DNA of 64,000 bases, from NCBI RefSeq assembly GCF_016595675.1, contig NZ_JAENJH010000001.1:744001-808000 (forward strand), in the 5' to 3' direction. Positions within the stretch are counted from its first letter, which is position 1, and each line of letters opens with the position of its first letter. This document shows, piece after piece, positions 1-8,375 of the stretch. A program made the translations under genes and the position numbers. The notes under the pieces are model-generated. The model saw only the letters and a program-made list of their open reading frames with translations, did no database searches and had not been told where the DNA came from. This stretch comes from Prauserella cavernicola (lineage in GTDB: Bacteria; Actinomycetota; Actinomycetes; Mycobacteriales; Pseudonocardiaceae).

Positions 1-110
1 GACCCCACCACGAGGTGCAGCCCGTTCGCCTGCCATCGCACCGGCCAGCCGAAGACGCCCCGGTAGTCCGGCAGCGCGGGCTCGACGACCGCGTCTCGGT
101 TCAGCTGCAT
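1..110 (-). CDS. Hypothetical protein, N-terminal fragment (cut by window edge)
   Basis: Only about 36 codons lie in the window. The ATG at 110 is preceded by a GAGGAG ribosome site, and the peptide (MQLNRDAVVEPALPDYRGVF...) has the third-position GC expected of coding DNA. It contains a GWPVRW stretch but no motif I can assign. It is divergent from the TetR gene at 207 and shares its upstream region and operator (160-182), so it may be a target of that regulator. The product is unknown. Confidence 0.55.
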   Translation of the reverse strand, partial: MQLNRDAVVEPALPDYRGVFGWPVRWQANGLHLVVG

Positions 111-159
111 GGCGCTCCTCGCCTTCGACCGCACCGTCAGTTCGGGCACGGTGACGATG

Positions 160-182
160 CTAACGGCACGCAGTGCCGTTAG
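160..182. promoter_or_regulatory. TetR-type operator O1
   Basis: A perfect inverted repeat with 10-bp arms, CTAACGGCAC and GTGCCGTTAG, separated by GCA. It lies between the divergent genes at 110 (minus) and 207 (plus), 24 bp before the TetR start. A near-identical copy ends that same gene (956-978), so the TetR protein at 207-959 is the obvious candidate ligand. Binding is inferred. Confidence 0.8.
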
Positions 183-206
183 CAATGGTGCTGCTATGTT
201 CGATCC

Positions 207-959
207 GTGTCGGTGGAATCCCAGCCAGCTGGCCGTCGCAGGGTCGGCCGCACCACAGAGGGACGCAGGCAACTGCGCCGCGGCCTGACGGTGGCGGCCA
301 TCGACCTGTTCCTCGAGAGCGGCTACGAGAACACGACGGTGGACGACATCGCGGCGGCCGCGGGCGTGGGCAGGCGCACGTTCTTCCGGTACTTCCGGTC
401 CAAGGAAGATGCCATCTTCCCCAGCCACGACGAGGTCCTGCGCGACATCGAGCGGCTCTTCGACGAGGCCGACGACTCACAGCACCCGGTCGAGGTCGCG
501 TGCGCGGGCGTCACGCTGGTGCTCGACTCGTACCTGTCCGACCCCGACGTCTCCGTCAAGCGCTACACCCTCACCCGCACCGTCGCGCCGTTGCGGGACA
601 AGGAGGTCGCCAGCGTCGACCGCTACCAGCGCGTGCTGGCGCGGTACCTGCGCGGGCGGTTCGAGACCGACGGCGAGCCGCTGCCCGACCTGCGCGCGTC
701 CGTCGCCGCCGCCGCGGTGGCCGCCGCGAACAACCACGTGCTGCGCCGCTGGCTGCGCAACGGCGGCACCGAGGACGCTCACGCGCTGGCGGACAAGGCT
801 TTCCGGCTCGTCGTCGACGCGTTCTCGGCCACGTCGCGCGGCAGCACAGGGGCCACCGACGACACCGTCATCGCCGTGCTGCGCAGTTCCGCCCCGCTGG
901 CCGAGGTCGTCCAGCGGATCAGCTCCTCACTCGCGACAGGCGAGCGCGACACTCCCTAA
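207..959 (+). CDS. TetR family transcriptional regulator
   Basis: A 250-residue regulator. The N-terminal HTH is visible at about residues 25-70: TVAAIDLFLESGYENTTVDD, then AAAAGVGRRTFFRYFRSKED, the classic TetR recognition-helix pattern. The C-terminal ligand domain (about 90-230) is unassigned. The GTG start was chosen because it gives the usual short arm before the HTH. Matching palindromes sit upstream (160-182) and over its own stop codon (956-978), which points to autorepression and control of both flanking genes. The ligand is unknown. Confidence 0.88.
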   Translation: MSVESQPAGRRRVGRTTEGRRQLRRGLTVAAIDLFLESGYENTTVDDIAAAAGVGRRTFFRYFRSKEDAIFPSHDEVLRDIERLFDEADDSQHPVEVACAGVTLVLDSYLSDPDVSVKRYTLTRTVAPLRDKEVASVDRYQRVLARYLRGRFETDGEPLPDLRASVAAAAVAAANNHVLRRWLRNGGTEDAHALADKAFRLVVDAFSATSRGSTGATDDTVIAVLRSSAPLAEVVQRISSSLATGERDTP

Positions 960-978
960 CGGCACGTCGTGCCATTAG
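956..978. promoter_or_regulatory. TetR-type operator O2, overlapping the TetR stop codon
   Basis: Left arm CTAACGGCAC, spacer GTC, right arm GTGCCATTAG. It is identical to O1 except for one base in the right arm and the middle of the spacer. The TAA stop of the TetR gene lies inside the left arm. It is 70 bp upstream of the next TetR gene (1049), so one regulator probably controls the other. Confidence 0.75.
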
Positions 979-1048
979 AGAGGGTCGTCCACAACGGACC
1001 CACCGCCACCTCGCGGGTATGCGCCGCCGAAGGTGACAGGATGGCTCC

Positions 1049-1711
1049 ATGTCGGTACGCGCGGATTCGTCCTCCGGTTCGAGCCGTCCCTGGCGGGGCG
1101 TGGGCGCCGACGAGCGCCAGGCGCGCCGACGCGAGCAGCTGATCGAGGCCGGCTTCGCACTGATGGGCACCGACGGCGCCGCCTCGGTCACGATGCGCGG
1201 TGTCTGCCGCCAGGCCAAGCTCACCGAGCGCTACTTCTACGAGAGCTTCCGCAACCGCGAACAGCTTCTCGTCGCGGTGCTCGAGCAGGTGGCCAGGCAG
1301 GGACAGGCCGTGCTCGTGACCGCGCTGGAGGAGCCGCGCGGCGACGCGACCGACCTCACGCGGCGCGCGGTCGCCGCGTTCACCGAGTTCGTCACCGCCG
1401 ACCCGCGCCGCGGCCGCGTGCTCTTCGTCGAGTCGCTCGCGGCGCCGGAACTCACCAGCCGCGGCGCGGAGCTCGTCGAGGAGTTCACCGCGACCATCGC
1501 TCTGGCCCTGCGCACGCCGACCCTGGCCGGTGCGGGGGCCGACGAACAGGACGTCGACCTCAACGCGCAGGCCGTGTTCGGCGCGCTGGCCTACCTGTTC
1601 CAGGCGTGGCTCGGCGGCCGGGTGCGAATCGACCGCGCCCGGTTCGTCGAGCACGTGGTCCAGGTGATCGAGCAGCTCGCCAGGGCCAGCTCCCACTCCG
1701 CGGCGGGCTGA
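1049..1711 (+). CDS. TetR family transcriptional regulator
   Basis: A 220-residue TetR protein. The HTH spans about residues 28-72 (REQLIEAGFALMGTDGAA, then CRQAKLTERYFYESFRNREQ), followed by an all-helical ligand domain with the FVTADPRRGRVLFVES pattern common in actinobacterial TetR proteins. It sits behind operator O2 and directly upstream of the monooxygenase operon. The two tandem palindromes at 1738-1771, between it and the operon, are its likely binding sites. No co-inducer can be named from sequence. Confidence 0.87.
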   Translation: MSVRADSSSGSSRPWRGVGADERQARRREQLIEAGFALMGTDGAASVTMRGVCRQAKLTERYFYESFRNREQLLVAVLEQVARQGQAVLVTALEEPRGDATDLTRRAVAAFTEFVTADPRRGRVLFVESLAAPELTSRGAELVEEFTATIALALRTPTLAGAGADEQDVDLNAQAVFGALAYLFQAWLGGRVRIDRARFVEHVVQVIEQLARASSHSAAG

Positions 1712-1737
1712 CCAGCGCCGACATCGCCTCATGGAAC

Positions 1738-1781
1738 TGACATCACCTGATGTTGACATCACATGATGTCATCTCTAGCTT
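1738..1781 (+). promoter_or_regulatory. Promoter with two tandem operators for the monooxygenase operon
   Basis: Site B at 1754-1771 is a perfect palindrome, TGACATCA-CA-TGATGTCA. Site A at 1738-1755 repeats it 16 bp earlier with two mismatches in the outer right arm. A -35-like TTGACA at 1753-1758 lies inside site B, and TAGCTT at 1776-1781 is a plausible -10 at 17-bp spacing. Repressor binding would therefore cover the promoter. The adjacent TetR (1049-1711) is the probable repressor. Confidence 0.75.
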
Positions 1782-1820
1782 GATCCTCACGGAGCACGAC
1801 GACGTGAGGAGGCGCCGACA

Positions 1821-3356
1821 ATGTCGGACCACACCACAGCGCGGGAGTCGCCCGTGCGCCGCGTCCGGATCGCGATCGTGGGAGCGGGCTTCGGCGGGCT
1901 CGGCGCGGCCATCTCCCTCAAGCGGGCGGGTTTCGAGGACTTCGTGGTGCTGGAACGTGCCGGCGATGTGGGCGGCACGTGGCAGGCCAACACCTACCCC
2001 GGCGCCCAGTGCGACATACCGTCCATTTTGTACTCGTTCTCGTTCGCGCCGAACCCGGCGTGGAGCAGGCTCTACCCGCTGCAGCGGGAGATCCACGAGT
2101 ACCTGCGCCGCTGCGCGCGCGACTTCGGGGTGCTGCCACACCTCCGGCTGCGGCACGAGCTGCTCGACGCGCGCTGGGACGAGTCCGCCCGGATGTGGCG
2201 GCTGCGTACCGATCGCGGCAGGTGGGACGCCGAGATCCTCGTGGGCGCGCTGGGCCCGTTCAGCGAGCCTGCCGTGCCGGATCTGCCCGGCCTGGAACGC
2301 TTTCAGGGCACCGTGTTCCACTCCGCCCGCTGGGACCACGAGCACGACCTGACCGGCGAGCGCGTCGGCGTGCTCGGCACCGGGGCCTCGGCGGTCCAGA
2401 TCGTGCCGCGCGTCCAGCCGAGAGCGGGCACGCTGACGGTGTTCCAGCGCACGCCGACCTGGATCATGCCGCACCCGGACCGGCCGATGGACGGCTGGCC
2501 CCGCCGCGTCTTCGAGCGCGTGCCCGCGGTGCAGTCACTCGCCCGGACCGGACTCGACTTGATGCAGGAGGCGCTGGTTCCCGGGCTGGTGCACCGCCCT
2601 CGGCTGCTCAAGGGCCTCGAATGGCTCGGCCGTGCGCACCTGCGCCGTCAGGTCCGCGATGCCGGGCTGCGGGCGAAGCTCACGCCCACCCATGACTTCG
2701 GCTGCAAGCGGCCGACGTTCTCCAACGCCTACTACCCCGCGCTGGCCGCGCCGAACGCCGAGGTGGTGACCGAGCCGATCGCCGAGGTGGTCCCCACCGG
2801 TGTCGTCACCGCCGACGGCCGCACCCACGAGCTCGACACGCTCGTGCTCGGCACGGGGTTCCGCATGACCGACCATCCCGCGTACACGCTCCTGCGCGGG
2901 CGCGACGGCCGCAGCCTCGCCGAGGTGTGGGACGGCAGCCCGCGCGCCTACCTCGGCACGACGGTCGCGGGCTTTCCCAACTTCTTCCTGCTGCTGGGCC
3001 CCAACTCGGTGGTCTACACCTCCCAGGTGGTGACGATCGAGGCGCAGGTCGCCTACGTGCTCAGCTGCCTGCGCGAGATGGAGCGGCAGCGGCTGGCGGT
3101 GCTGGAGGTCCGCGAGGACGCGCAGCGGCGCTTCGTGCGGGAGGTCGACCGCGGCCTGGCCGGGTCGGTGTGGAACACCGGCGGCTGCACCAGCTACTAC
3201 CGCGACCACACCGGACGCAACGTCACGTTCTATCCCGGGTTCAACCGCCGGTTCCGGGCCCGCACCCGGCGGGTCGACCTGACCGACTACCGGGCCGAGC
3301 CCGCGGACGAAGCGGACCAAGCACCGCGTCACCGACACCCAGTGAGGACGGCATGA
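1821..3356 (+). CDS. FAD-dependent Baeyer-Villiger-type monooxygenase
   Basis: A 511-residue class B flavoprotein monooxygenase expected to use NADPH and O2 to oxygenate ketones or related substrates. The FAD Rossmann motif GAGFGGLGAA is near residue 21, followed by the typical VGGTWQANTYPGAQCD segment. The Baeyer-Villiger fingerprint F-x-G-x3-H-x3-W-D appears as FQGTVFHSARWD (about residues 159-170), and the NADPH Rossmann motif is GTGASA. GAGGAGG precedes the ATG. It is the first gene of a five-gene operon and overlaps the next gene by ATGA. The set resembles the mycobacterial mymA region in part (flavoprotein plus SDR). The substrate is unknown. Confidence 0.9.
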   Translation: MSDHTTARESPVRRVRIAIVGAGFGGLGAAISLKRAGFEDFVVLERAGDVGGTWQANTYPGAQCDIPSILYSFSFAPNPAWSRLYPLQREIHEYLRRCARDFGVLPHLRLRHELLDARWDESARMWRLRTDRGRWDAEILVGALGPFSEPAVPDLPGLERFQGTVFHSARWDHEHDLTGERVGVLGTGASAVQIVPRVQPRAGTLTVFQRTPTWIMPHPDRPMDGWPRRVFERVPAVQSLARTGLDLMQEALVPGLVHRPRLLKGLEWLGRAHLRRQVRDAGLRAKLTPTHDFGCKRPTFSNAYYPALAAPNAEVVTEPIAEVVPTGVVTADGRTHELDTLVLGTGFRMTDHPAYTLLRGRDGRSLAEVWDGSPRAYLGTTVAGFPNFFLLLGPNSVVYTSQVVTIEAQVAYVLSCLREMERQRLAVLEVREDAQRRFVREVDRGLAGSVWNTGGCTSYYRDHTGRNVTFYPGFNRRFRARTRRVDLTDYRAEPADEADQAPRHRHPVRTA

Positions 3357-4273
3357 TGTTTCGACTGCCCCGGTTCGGGCGCGAGCCCGTCGTCGACCCC
3401 CGCGGCGCGAGGCGCTACACCGACCAGGCGCACGCGATCGAACCGCGCGACGTCCAGTTCGCGTGGGACGGCGTGCCGATGCACTACATCCCCGGCGAGC
3501 CCATGGCGACCCACGTGATCAACGTGATGCACCTGGTGCTGCCCGAGGGCGAACGCGCGATGTCGAAGGCGCTCGCCGAAGCGCTGCCGCTGATCACCGA
3601 CCCCCGGCTGCACGAGGAGGTCGTCGGCTTCATCGGCCAGGAGGCCACCCACGCCTCATCCCACGAGGGGGCGCGCGAGCACCTGGCCACGCTCGGACTC
3701 GCCGTCGAGCCGGTGGCCCGTGCGATGGACTGGCTCGTCGACACGGTGCTCGGCGAGCACGGGCTCGGCGGCAGGGCCAGGCACGCGTGGCTGTGCGAGC
3801 GCCTCGGGCTCTTCGCCGCGATGGAGCACTACACCGCCGTGGTCGGGGACTGGCTGCTGCACGCCGACCAACTCGAACGCCAGGGCATGCACCCGACGAT
3901 GCTGGACCTGATCCGCTGGCACGGCGCGGAGGAGGTGGAGCACCGCAACGTCGCCTTCGACGCGTTCATGCACGTCGACGGCAGCTACGCCCGCCGCGTG
4001 CGCACGTCGTTGCTCGCGAGCCTCACCTTGGCGACGTTGTTCCTCTCCACCGCGCGCCACCTCTACCGCACCGACCCCACTCCGGGGCCGCGGCCCTGGT
4101 GGCTGCGCGAGCTCGCCGGCGCGACGAGGCGCGGCATGATCCCCAGTGCCGGCATCTTCCTCACCGAGATCCCCAAGTACCTGCGGCCGGGCTTTCACCC
4201 GTCCCAGCTGGGTCCGATGGACACGGCGCTGCGCTACCTGGCACGCTCCCCCGCGGCGAACCGGGCCGGGTGA
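3353..4273 (+). CDS. PF10118 'metal-dependent hydrolase' family, probable diiron protein
   Basis: A 306-residue protein starting in the ATGA overlap with the monooxygenase. It belongs to the family usually labelled metal-dependent hydrolase (PF10118). Carboxylate/histidine motifs spread over helices are visible: IGQEATHASSHE (about residues 90-101), AMEHYTAVVGDWLLH and HGAEEVEHRNVAFD. Two ExxH motifs (EATH, EVEH) are the hallmark of ferritin-like four-helix diiron sites. Because a 2Fe-2S/flavin reductase follows directly, I infer an electron-fed diiron oxygenase or desaturase rather than a hydrolase. The C-terminal region (about 220-250) is amphipathic and may touch membrane. Confidence 0.8.
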   Translation: MMFRLPRFGREPVVDPRGARRYTDQAHAIEPRDVQFAWDGVPMHYIPGEPMATHVINVMHLVLPEGERAMSKALAEALPLITDPRLHEEVVGFIGQEATHASSHEGAREHLATLGLAVEPVARAMDWLVDTVLGEHGLGGRARHAWLCERLGLFAAMEHYTAVVGDWLLHADQLERQGMHPTMLDLIRWHGAEEVEHRNVAFDAFMHVDGSYARRVRTSLLASLTLATLFLSTARHLYRTDPTPGPRPWWLRELAGATRRGMIPSAGIFLTEIPKYLRPGFHPSQLGPMDTALRYLARSPAANRAG

Positions 4274-4275
4274 GC

Positions 4276-5334
4276 ATGACCACCGCCTACCGCCCCTCCC
4301 CCGCCCTGCGACTCGCCGGTGCCGCGAGCGGCGCGTACCGCAGCGTGTTCGCGGGCAGCCGCCTGGCCCCGCTGCTCTCGCGCCCCAAGCCGGTGCGCCG
4401 CACGGGTTTCGAGCTGGATCTCTCCATTCGCGACATCCGGGCCGAGGCCGAGGACGTGGTGAGCGTGACGCTCGCCGATCCGCACGGGCGACGGCTGCCG
4501 GCGTGGGTGCCCGGCGCGCACCTGGACGTGGTGCTGCCCTCGGGCCGCCAGCGGCAGTACTCGCTGTGCGGCGACGTGACCGACCGCGCGGTGTACCGGA
4601 TCGCGGTGCGCCGCATCCGGGACGGCCACGGTGGCTCGGCGGAGGTGCACGACGGGCTGCGCGTCGGCGACGCACTGCGCGTGCGGGGGCCTCGCAACGC
4701 GTTCCCGCTCATCGACGCGGCGTCGTATCTGTTCATCGCGGGAGGCATCGGCATCACCCCGATCCTGCCGATGGTGCGGGAGTGCCACCGGCGCGGCAGG
4801 CCGTGGCGGCTGGTCTATCTCGGCCGCACGCGCGCGAGCATGCCGTTCCTGGCCGAGCTCGGCGAGTTCGGCGGGGCCGTGGACCTCCGTCCCGACACCG
4901 AGACCGGGCCACCCCGCATCGCGGAGCTGCTGTCGCTGGCAGACCCCGGCGCGGCCGTGTATCTGTGCGGACCGCCGCCACTCGCCGACGGAGCACGGGG
5001 GCTGCTGACCGAGGCCGACCCGTCGGCGTCGCTGCACACCGAGCGGTTCAGTCCGCTACCGGTGGCGGGCGGTGAGCCGTTCCGGCTGCGGCTCGCACGC
5101 AGCGGGCTCACCGTGGACGTCGCGGCCGACGAGACCGCCCTGGCGGCCGTGCGCCGGGCACTGCCCGGCGTCGCCTACTCGTGCCGGCAAGGATTCTGCG
5201 GCACGTGCAGGACCCGCGTGCTCAGCGGCGAGGTCGAGCACCGCGACCGCACTCTCACCGAGTCCGAGCGTGAGGACTCGGTGTTGCTGTGCGTGTCGCG
5301 TGCCGCGTCGCCCACGCTCACCCTGGACCTCTGA
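4276..5334 (+). CDS. PDR/VanB-type flavin and 2Fe-2S oxidoreductase
   Basis: A 352-residue NAD(P)H-dependent electron-transfer protein. A flavin-binding beta-barrel (RQYSLCGD, about residue 95) is followed by a nucleotide-binding domain (IAGGIGITPILPMVRE; YLCGPPPL). A plant-type 2Fe-2S domain is C-terminal with ligands in SCRQGFCGTC and LLCVSRA (C-x4-C-x2-C...C). This is the domain order of phthalate dioxygenase reductase. The ATG at 4276 follows the upstream stop by 2 nt; a GTG at 4270 that overlaps that stop is an alternative. It probably feeds electrons to the diiron-like PF10118 protein encoded immediately upstream. Confidence 0.88.
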   Translation: MTTAYRPSPALRLAGAASGAYRSVFAGSRLAPLLSRPKPVRRTGFELDLSIRDIRAEAEDVVSVTLADPHGRRLPAWVPGAHLDVVLPSGRQRQYSLCGDVTDRAVYRIAVRRIRDGHGGSAEVHDGLRVGDALRVRGPRNAFPLIDAASYLFIAGGIGITPILPMVRECHRRGRPWRLVYLGRTRASMPFLAELGEFGGAVDLRPDTETGPPRIAELLSLADPGAAVYLCGPPPLADGARGLLTEADPSASLHTERFSPLPVAGGEPFRLRLARSGLTVDVAADETALAAVRRALPGVAYSCRQGFCGTCRTRVLSGEVEHRDRTLTESEREDSVLLCVSRAASPTLTLDL

Positions 5335-5359
5335 GCAACCCGACCGAGAGGTGGAGACC

Positions 5360-5869
5360 ATGCCGCGCCGCTATCCGCTCGCCGAGGCCGACGACGACTT
5401 CCTCGACACCGCCCCGCTACGGTTCCGCCACGTCGTCGCACTCGACGCCCCGGCGACGCGGGTGTGGCGCGCGCTGAGCGCCGACGACGCCCTGGTGTCG
5501 TGGTCGCGGCTGATCACCGGCGCGCGGTGGACCTCGCCGCGCCCGTTCGGGCCGGGCAGCACCCGGGCGGTCACCCTCGGCGGCGTGCTGACGCTCACCG
5601 AGCGGTTCTTCCGCTGGGACACCGGGAACCGGATGACGTTCACGGTCGACGAGGCGAACCGGCCGGGGCTGCGCCGGTTCGCCGAGGACCTCGTGCTGGA
5701 GCCGTGTTCCGGTGGCACGAGGCTGGTGTGGACCTTCGCCGTGGAACCTGCGCGCTGGCTCACGCCGGTGGCGGTGCCCACGCTGCCGCTGGTGCGGCGC
5801 GCCACGGCCGGACTGCACCGTGGGCTGGCCCTGCGCGTCCGCGAGCTGCCCGCCGAGGACGCCGGGTGA
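5360..5869 (+). CDS. SRPBCC family protein
   Basis: A 169-residue START/polyketide-cyclase-like (SRPBCC) protein. After a short N-terminus the pattern FRHVVALDAPATRVWRALS and the later FAEDLVLEPCSGGTRLVWTF match a helix-grip fold that binds hydrophobic ligands. GAGAGGTGGAG precedes the ATG. It lies between the reductase and the SDR of the operon and overlaps the SDR by GTGA. A role in binding or handling the hydrophobic substrate is inferred from the fold; no catalytic residues can be named. Confidence 0.8.
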   Translation: MPRRYPLAEADDDFLDTAPLRFRHVVALDAPATRVWRALSADDALVSWSRLITGARWTSPRPFGPGSTRAVTLGGVLTLTERFFRWDTGNRMTFTVDEANRPGLRRFAEDLVLEPCSGGTRLVWTFAVEPARWLTPVAVPTLPLVRRATAGLHRGLALRVRELPAEDAG

Positions 5870-6762
5870 GCGCCGCGCGGACGGTGCTGGGCACGCTGCG
5901 CGATCTCGGCGTGCCACTGCCCGGTGGCCGGGTGCTCGACGTGACGGACCGGGCGGTGCTGATCACCGGCGCCGCGAGCGGCATCGGCCACGCGCTGGCG
6001 CGCACACTGCACCGGCGCGGAGCGGTGCTCGGTCTCGTCGACCGCGACGAGACGGCACTGGCGGCCGTGGCGGAGGAACTCGGCGACCGGGTCCACACCG
6101 CGGTCGCCGACGTCGCGGACCGCGACGGTGTGGCCGCGGCGGTCACGGACCTGGCGCGGCTCACGGGAGGCTGGGACGTGGTGGTCGCGGGCGCGGGGAT
6201 CACGCCACCGCCGGCGACCCTGCGCGCCCTCGTTCCGGAGGAGTTCGACCGCGTGGTGGCGGTGAACCTCACCGGGGTGTTCAACACCGTGCGGCCCGCG
6301 CTGGAGAACGTCGTGGCCCGGCGCGGCTACGTGCTCGTGGTGTCGTCGGCCGCCGCGTTCGCGCCGGGGCCGGGCGGGTCGCCGTACATGATCACCAAAG
6401 CCGGTGTGGAGCAACTGGGCCGGGCACTGCGGCTGGAGCTCGCCCCGCACGGAACCGATGTCGGCGTGGCCTACTTCGGTTTCGTGGACACCCCGCTGGC
6501 GAGAACGACCCTCGACGACGATCCACTCGGCCGAGCTCTCGCGGCCCGGCTGCCGTCCCCGCTGCGCACGCGGCTCACCGCCGACCAGGCCGCACGCGTG
6601 CTCGCCGACGCCGTCGCCCGCCGTGCGGGCCGGGTGCTCGCTCCCGCGGCGTGGCAGCCGTGGGCGCTGCTGCGCGGAGCCGTGAACGTGGTCGCAGACC
6701 GGTACCTGGCCGGCGATCCGGCGTGCCATGCGCTCATCCGGGACCTGGAGTCCCGGGCCTGA
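5866..6762 (+). CDS. Short-chain dehydrogenase/reductase
   Basis: A 298-residue classical SDR. The cofactor motif TGAASGIGHALA is near residue 32, VVAGAGI replaces the NNAG motif, the catalytic Ser lies in VVSSAAAF and Tyr/Lys in YMITK. The start is a GTG overlapping the SRPBCC stop codon. As the last gene of the operon it probably oxidises or reduces an alcohol/ketone made or used by the monooxygenase. It is convergent with the AraC gene, with only 45 bp between them. Confidence 0.88.
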   Translation: MSAARTVLGTLRDLGVPLPGGRVLDVTDRAVLITGAASGIGHALARTLHRRGAVLGLVDRDETALAAVAEELGDRVHTAVADVADRDGVAAAVTDLARLTGGWDVVVAGAGITPPPATLRALVPEEFDRVVAVNLTGVFNTVRPALENVVARRGYVLVVSSAAAFAPGPGGSPYMITKAGVEQLGRALRLELAPHGTDVGVAYFGFVDTPLARTTLDDDPLGRALAARLPSPLRTRLTADQAARVLADAVARRAGRVLAPAAWQPWALLRGAVNVVADRYLAGDPACHALIRDLESRA

Positions 6763-6807
6763 CGCACCACTGCCCGGAGCCCGCACGGTGGTCCGGACCA
6801 TTTGGCA

Positions 6808-7770
6808 CTAGCCGCGCAGCGTCGCCGACGGCGGCTCGCCGAAGCGCGACCGGTAGTCGGCCGAGAACCGGCCCAGGTGCGCGAATCCCCAGCGGTGCGC
6901 GCTGTGCGTCACGGTCGTCTCGTCGGCGCCGGCGGCCAGCAGTTCGGCTCGCACGTGATCCATCCGCACCGTCCGCAGGTAGGCCATGGGCGTGGTGCCG
7001 GTGAACTCGCGGAAGCCCGCGCACAGCGTGCCCGCGCTCACCGACACCTCGGCGCAGAGGCTGCCGAGCGTCCACGGGTGCTCCGGGCGCGCCCGGAGTA
7101 GCTCCACCGCCCTGCGCACGGCGCGCCGCCCGGCCGTCAGGCGCTCGTCGAGCAGCTGTTCCGAGTAGTTGTGCCACGGGCTGGTGAGCAGCCCGTCGAT
7201 CACGATCTGTTCCAGCCTGCGCGTGGTGAGCTCGTGCCGGAGCAGCCCGGCGGCGTACTCGGTCTGGCTCCGCGCGAGCCGGACGGCGGCCAGCCACGCA
7301 TGTCCACTCGGCGTGTTCAGATCCATCCACTCCGTGAACACGAGCCGCTCGCGCAAGGGTTCGCCCAGCAAGGACTCCAGCTCCCGCTCGACGTCGGCCG
7401 TCCGGAACATCAGGCACACCTGGTCGGTACCGGCCTCCCAGTGGGCCTCGATCGGCTCGCCCGGCATCAGCGCCGTCGCCCCGCCTGGCGAGCACAACAC
7501 CTCCTCGGCCCGGCCCGCGCGCGAGCGGTATCTGCCGGCGAGCGGGAAGTTGACGTGGACGTTCACCGGAGGCTCCGTGCGCACGGCGACGTCCTCCCCG
7601 AACCGGATGGAGCCCAGGGTGACCGACCCGAACAGCGTCGCATCGAGCCCGATGTCGACCAGGGACGCCGACGCACGGGGAAAGAGCCGCAACGGCAGAT
7701 AGGCGTCGGCGAGTGTCTGCTCGGCCTCGTCGACGGACATCCTGCCACCGAGGGCATTGGTCCGAAGCAC
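6808..7770 (-). CDS. AraC family transcriptional regulator
   Basis: A 320-residue regulator. The N-terminal half is a cupin-like AraC-binding domain (NVHVNFPLAGRYRSR; CSPGGATALMPG). The C-terminal double HTH spans about residues 225-318 (TLGSLCAEVSVSAGTLCAGF, then AHRWGFAHLGRFSADYRSRF). The GTG start at 7770 has a strong GGAGG site; an internal ATG at 7740 is weaker. It is convergent with the oxidative operon. In mycobacteria an AraC-type protein (VirS) controls the comparable mymA operon, so a similar role here is possible but unproven. Confidence 0.87.
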   Translation of the reverse strand: MLRTNALGGRMSVDEAEQTLADAYLPLRLFPRASASLVDIGLDATLFGSVTLGSIRFGEDVAVRTEPPVNVHVNFPLAGRYRSRAGRAEEVLCSPGGATALMPGEPIEAHWEAGTDQVCLMFRTADVERELESLLGEPLRERLVFTEWMDLNTPSGHAWLAAVRLARSQTEYAAGLLRHELTTRRLEQIVIDGLLTSPWHNYSEQLLDERLTAGRRAVRRAVELLRARPEHPWTLGSLCAEVSVSAGTLCAGFREFTGTTPMAYLRTVRMDHVRAELLAAGADETTVTHSAHRWGFAHLGRFSADYRSRFGEPPSATLRG

Positions 7771-7835
7771 TCCAACCTCCGTCCGATACCGGGCGCTCCA
7801 TCATGCCGCAGCGCGGCGCCCGGTGATCGGTGAGG

Positions 7836-8054
7836 TCAGGCGTCCGACAGCACCGTGAGGATGTTGGCCTCACGCACCCAGTCGGGTTCGGTGTCGTCGG
7901 GCGTGCCGTCGGGCAGGACCGCCACCCACCACGTCGAGGCGTAGCGGTCGAACACCGGCGGCGCCACGACATGGCCACGGCGGGCAGAGCGGTCCCGCGC
8001 CTGTCGATAGGACACCGCGGCGCCGACGAGTACCGGGAGATCACGGGACGTCAT
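7836..8054 (-). CDS. Small hypothetical protein
   Basis: A 72-residue protein starting MTSRDLPVLVGAAVSYRQAR and ending in an acidic segment (PDGTPDDTEPDWVREANI). The ATG at 8054 was preferred over longer starts because GGAGGGGG lies just upstream. It has no recognisable domain. A WWVAV segment suggests a compact beta element. It is divergent from the gene pair at 8405-9753 across a 350-bp gap. Confidence 0.65.
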   Translation of the reverse strand: MTSRDLPVLVGAAVSYRQARDRSARRGHVVAPPVFDRYASTWWVAVLPDGTPDDTEPDWVREANILTVLSDA

Positions 8055-8375
8055 CAGCTCAGCCCCCTCCAGGCCTCGCGAAGTCGTTGCCGACGAGACT
8101 AGTACGGAAAGCTGCCACGAAGAACCGGTGAACGGGCACGAATTCACGGAGATCACGAGGTGGAATGAATCGATGTGCCCCACCGTAACGATCGGATTGC
8201 CGAGCGCGAGCGAGTGCGTTTCGACCACTGGACCAGACATCGCAGCAACCGGTCCAGCGGCGGCCGGCCGTCCAGTTCGGACCGGACGACGTGGGCCGAT
8301 CAGCCGACAGCGTGCCGCCCGCGACGATGCTACGGTCGCCCCGGAACCCGGCTGAACAGGAGGACGACGAACGCG

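Noticed and set aside
6789..6800. Perfect 12-bp palindrome TGGTCCGGACCA between convergent genes
   Set aside because: It has no loop for a terminator and lies at the 3' ends of both genes, so neither operator nor terminator role is supported.
6808..7770. AraC gene as a true VirS orthologue controlling a mymA-type operon
   Set aside because: Its N-terminal domain looks like the AraC-binding-2 type rather than the VirS arabinose-binding type, and the operon lacks lipR, adhD and fadD13 partners.
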